Positions 61,527 through 64,000 of a stretch of DNA of 64,000 bases are shown piece after piece. Each line of letters begins with the position of its first letter. Position 1 is the stretch's first letter. A program made the translations under genes and the position numbers. The notes below the pieces were generated by a model, which saw only the letters and a program-made list of their open reading frames with translations, ran no database searches and was not told the origin of the DNA. The DNA comes from Polyangium sp. 15x6 (lineage in GTDB: Bacteria; Myxococcota_A; Polyangia; Polyangiales; Polyangiaceae). Location: the NCBI RefSeq assembly GCF_029960785.1, contig NZ_JASBQE010000022.1, positions 1 to 64,000 of the forward strand. The letters run 5' to 3'.

Positions 61527-62279
61527 TCAGAGGCAGCTGCAGAGCGGATCGCCGGGCGCGCAGTTGCAGGGCTTGGCCGCGCCGCCGCCCGCTGCCGGAC
61601 GACCACCACCGCCGCCGCCCTTCTTGGCCGCGTCCTGCTTCGCCTTCTCTTCGTCGAGCTGCTTCTGCAGGGCGAGACGCGTCGCCTCGTCCTTCGCGCT
61701 CGTCAGCTGGCTGAGCAGGCTGTCGATCTTCTGCTGCTGCTCCTTCGCCTGCTGCTCGGCCTTCTTGCGCTCTTCCTCGGCCTGCCGCGCCTGATCGGCG
61801 AGGGCCTGGCGCTCCTGCTCGGCCTTCTGGCTCTGGTTGATGATGATGCCCGCCGTGGCGCCGCCGAGCACGACGACCGCCGCGACCACGCCGTAGAGCG
61901 TCTTGCGCAGCTTCTTCTTCGACTCGTCGTGCTGCAGCTCGGCGAGCTTGCGCTCGTGCTGCTGCTGCGCGTTCATCGCCTCGAGGCGGGCCTTCTGCTC
62001 GGCCTCGACGCGGGCCTTCTCGACCTCGGCCTGACGGATCGCTTCGAGACGCGCGGCCTCTTCACGGGCCTTGCGCTCTTCGAGAGCCCTGCGCTCGTCC
62101 TCGGCCCGGATGCGCGCTTCTTCTTCGTCGCGCTTCCGGCGTTCCTCGTCGAGCCGGGCTCGTTCTGCGGCGGCCGCAGCGGCGGCCTTCGCATCCTCCT
62201 CCTGCTTGATACGGTCCTCCTCGAGGTTCATGAGCTCCTTGAGGGAGAACAGGACCGAGCTTTCCTTCTGTTCGGACAT
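61527..62279 (-). CDS. Coiled-coil single-TM protein with Cys-rich tail
   Basis: 250 aa. Residues about 15-120 are a highly charged continuous coiled coil (DEERRKRDEEEARIRAED type repeats), then one TM helix (LYGVVAAVVVLGGATAGIII, about 130-149), a second coiled coil (about 153-215), a Gly-run and a short C-terminus KPCNCAPGDPLCSCL with four cysteines. No catalytic domain. The TM between two coiled coils resembles a membrane-spanning scaffold; the Cys tail would lie outside the inner membrane and may bind metal or form disulfides. ATG preceded by AAGGAG at 7-nt spacing. Recurs in myxobacteria as hypothetical, as far as I recall. Confidence 0.75.
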   Translation of the reverse strand: MSEQKESSVLFSLKELMNLEEDRIKQEEDAKAAAAAAAERARLDEERRKRDEEEARIRAEDERRALEERKAREEAARLEAIRQAEVEKARVEAEQKARLEAMNAQQQHERKLAELQHDESKKKLRKTLYGVVAAVVVLGGATAGIIINQSQKAEQERQALADQARQAEEERKKAEQQAKEQQQKIDSLLSQLTSAKDEATRLALQKQLDEEKAKQDAAKKGGGGGGRPAAGGGAAKPCNCAPGDPLCSCL

Positions 62280-62650
62280 GCGTCGTGGCTCCTTCGAAAG
62301 CAGCGCGCTCGCCGTTCGCCCCGGGGGAGGACCGCCGTGCTTCGACAGCACGACCGCACCTTTCCGAGGACACCCGCCAATGTGAGAGTACCGCGGCGCC
62401 TGTCGGTATCAACTCCTCAAGATGCCTGTCAATTGGGTGGAGTCGATTCTTTTCCCGAGGGGTCGCCCCGCCTCGGATTTTCGTCCCGGAAGACGGGTGA
62501 ACTCCGTGCCCGAGGGCCCCAATCTGCGTTTTCCCGCTTGACGACCGCGCCGTTTCCGGGATCAGCCGCGGCCGCGGACGCGGGGCGCACCCGAGGACCG
62601 GTTCGTCCACGCTTCCCATCGCGACGGACCTCCGCTAGCGTCGCCGCCCC
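62280..62650. other. Divergent promoter region, nothing specific seen
   Basis: 371 bp between the coiled-coil gene and the biotin carrier gene, which diverge. Base composition is slightly less GC-rich around 62390-62450. No hairpin-family element, ORF or recognisable operator is visible. Promoters for both genes must lie here, but I cannot place -35/-10 boxes with confidence. Confidence 0.5.
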
Positions 62651-62866
62651 ATGGCAAAGGTCATCAAGGCGCACATCACGGGCAACGTGTGGAAGATCGA
62701 GGTCAAGGTCGGCGACAGGATCGAGGAAGGGACGACCGTCGCGATCCTCGAGTCCATGAAGATGGAGATGCCCGTCGAGGCCGAGGACGAGGGCACGATC
62801 ACGACGGTCCTCGTGAAAGAGGAGCAGGCCGTGAAGGAAGGCGAGCCCCTCTTCGAGTTCGAGTGA
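62651..62866 (+). CDS. Biotin/lipoyl attachment domain protein (BCCP-like)
   Basis: 71 aa single-domain carrier. The biotinylation motif is ESMKMEMPVEAE with K37 as the modified lysine, and Gly residues at the flanking hairpin turns are present (VKVGDRIEEG, VKEGEPLFEFE). Free-standing small BCCPs of this size serve acyl-CoA carboxylases (acetyl-, propionyl- or methylcrotonyl-CoA) whose other subunits are encoded elsewhere. It converges with the MCE gene with 26 bp between stops. Confidence 0.92.
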   Translation: MAKVIKAHITGNVWKIEVKVGDRIEEGTTVAILESMKMEMPVEAEDEGTITTVLVKEEQAVKEGEPLFEFE

Positions 62867-62892
62867 TTCGCGTGCGCTGACGGAGCGCGGAG

Positions 62893-63918
62893 CTACTCTT
62901 TCCAGAAGAACTTCCAGGGGTTGTGCTTGAGGTCGCGCACGAGCTCCTGGAGATCGTCGTAGAGCTGCTCGTCCATCACGAGCGCGCCCACCGTGCCCTT
63001 GCCGCGCCGCACGCTCGAGGCGATCGCCTGCGCGTCCTGGGTGATGCCCTTCGTGGTCTTCGCGATCTCGGCGAGGTCGCCGATCGCCTGCCGGATCTTC
63101 GCCTGCTCGTTCTCGCCGCCGACGGTCTCGCTCACGCGCTTGACGTTGGCGAGCGTGGCCTTTGCGTCCGCGAGCAGGGGCGGCGCATCCTGCGCGAGCG
63201 CGCCCGTCGTCTTGTCCACGTTCGCGAGGATGCGATCGATCTGCGGGTTCTCGACGTACTTCTGCTTGGCCTCGCGCACGGTGTCCTGCGTGTCCACCGT
63301 GATTTGCTCGACGTTCGCCGCGATGCGATCGAGCCGGTCGCCGTTCTTCTCGAAGAAATCTCCAGTGCCCTTCAGCGTGCGCGAGAGGCCGTTCAGCGCG
63401 GTGCCGATCTCGTCCTTGTTGCCCGAGAGCGCGTTGACCGTCGTGTCGAGCAGGTCGTAGGCCTTCGCGATCAGCATGTCGAGGCGGGGCGGATCGAGGC
63501 CTCGAACGATCGCGTTCTCCGCGAGCACGGGCCGATCGCCCGAGCCCGGATCGAGCGCGAGGAACTGCTCGCCGAGCACGCTCGACGAGGTCACGTAAAA
63601 GACCGCGTTGTCACGCACGCTCGGCTGATACCGCTTCTCGAGCTCGACCTTCACCCGCACGAGCGGCTCGCGTTTGCCCACACCGCCCGGCGCCTCTCCA
63701 CCCCGAAATTGTATTTCGGTGATTTTTCCTACTTTGACTCCCGCGATCTTTACAGGGGCACCGCTTTGCAGGCCGCCGGGGTTGTCGAAGTCGACGAAGA
63801 GGCCATACGTGGGCTGGAAGTTGATGCCGCCCATGACGAGGATGAACACCGCGAGGAGCACGGTGGCCGTCAGGATCAGGATGCCGACCTTGACCTCGAT
63901 CGAACGCGGGCTCGCCAT
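62893..63918 (-). CDS. MCE/MlaD-family protein
   Basis: 341 aa from ATG 63918 (an in-frame TTG at 63948 would add 10). One N-terminal TM (VGILILTATVLLAVFILVMGG), then an MCE domain about 38-120 (YGLFVDFDNPGGLQSGAPVKIAGVKVGKI.., SSSVLGEQFLALDPGSG), then a long helical part to the end (about 150-330). Periplasmic, substrate-binding part of an Mla-type lipid ABC importer or shuttling complex. The ATPase (MlaF) and permease (MlaE) are expected just upstream, beyond the window edge. Confidence 0.92.
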   Translation of the reverse strand: MASPRSIEVKVGILILTATVLLAVFILVMGGINFQPTYGLFVDFDNPGGLQSGAPVKIAGVKVGKITEIQFRGGEAPGGVGKREPLVRVKVELEKRYQPSVRDNAVFYVTSSSVLGEQFLALDPGSGDRPVLAENAIVRGLDPPRLDMLIAKAYDLLDTTVNALSGNKDEIGTALNGLSRTLKGTGDFFEKNGDRLDRIAANVEQITVDTQDTVREAKQKYVENPQIDRILANVDKTTGALAQDAPPLLADAKATLANVKRVSETVGGENEQAKIRQAIGDLAEIAKTTKGITQDAQAIASSVRRGKGTVGALVMDEQLYDDLQELVRDLKHNPWKFFWKE

Positions 63919-64000
63919 GCGTCCACTATGCACGATGTTCAGGGGCAAACCCAGACCCGCGTAGCGCCGAGCACGCGGCTCACTGCGTCATGATTTCCTT
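63919..64000. other. Window end
   Basis: 82 bp. No ORF assignable; the likely upstream Mla ABC genes would lie beyond. Confidence 0.4.

Overview
The window is very GC-rich (about 70% by eye) and reads as chromosomal DNA of a myxobacterium, most likely a Polyangiales member (Polyangium/Sorangium type). Supporting this are several Hanks-type Ser/Thr kinases with large accessory domains, a PP2C phosphatase, many putative lipoproteins with Gly/Ser-rich or Cys-rich bodies, and a mosaic of short operons. The species assignment is inference. No rRNA, tRNA, IS transposase or CRISPR array was recognised.

Layout. 0.2-5.4 kb: transketolase, a 43-bp tandem repeat, a molybdopterin oxidoreductase and a DUF6193-like small gene. 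5.4-10.6 kb: a methyltransferase coupled to a Tat/lipobox thioredoxin-reductase-like flavoprotein, a Cys-rich lipoprotein, and a kinase whose C-terminal tail is duplicated 0.7 kb downstream. 10.5-18.3 kb: VOC protein, MBL hydrolase, SRPBCC protein, thiO-thiS-thiG-thiE operon, class D beta-lactamase and cytochrome P450. 18.5-25.7 kb: a beta-helix lipoprotein, then a 1646-residue protein combining two metallophosphoesterase domains, a WD40 propeller, a Roc-like GTPase and a zinc ribbon, preceded by an AT-rich leader of about 0.5 kb. 25.7-35 kb: signalling cluster (kinase with cyclase-like tail, lipoprotein, giant PknK-like kinase, PP2C, alpha/beta-hydrolase-like protein). 35-44 kb: carotenoid-desaturase-like oxidoreductase, MFS transporter, VWA lipoprotein pair, and three consecutive ferritin-like genes, two of them a recent tandem duplication. 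44-50.7 kb: operon for cyanophycin synthesis and breakdown (cphB-cphA-iaaA) running into a zinc-ribbon membrane protein and a helical protein. 50.8-64 kb: proS, a roadblock-like protein, lnt and a parvulin lipoprotein, a response-regulator/histidine kinase coupled to a cysteine desulfurase, an ArnT-like membrane protein, rlmB-pyrF, a coiled-coil membrane protein, a biotin carrier protein and an MCE/MlaD protein.

The most striking non-coding feature is a dispersed family of multi-hairpin elements: eight clear copies plus one decayed copy. Each full copy is about 310-320 bp and mirror-symmetric, with four short stem-loops on each side of an approximately 90-bp core. Stem sequences differ between copies while base pairing is kept, and several copies supply the stop or start codons of adjacent genes. 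Together with the MPE-WD40-Roc-MPE protein, the barrel-like/ferritin fusion pair and the cyanophycin operon, these are the parts most likely to repay further work.
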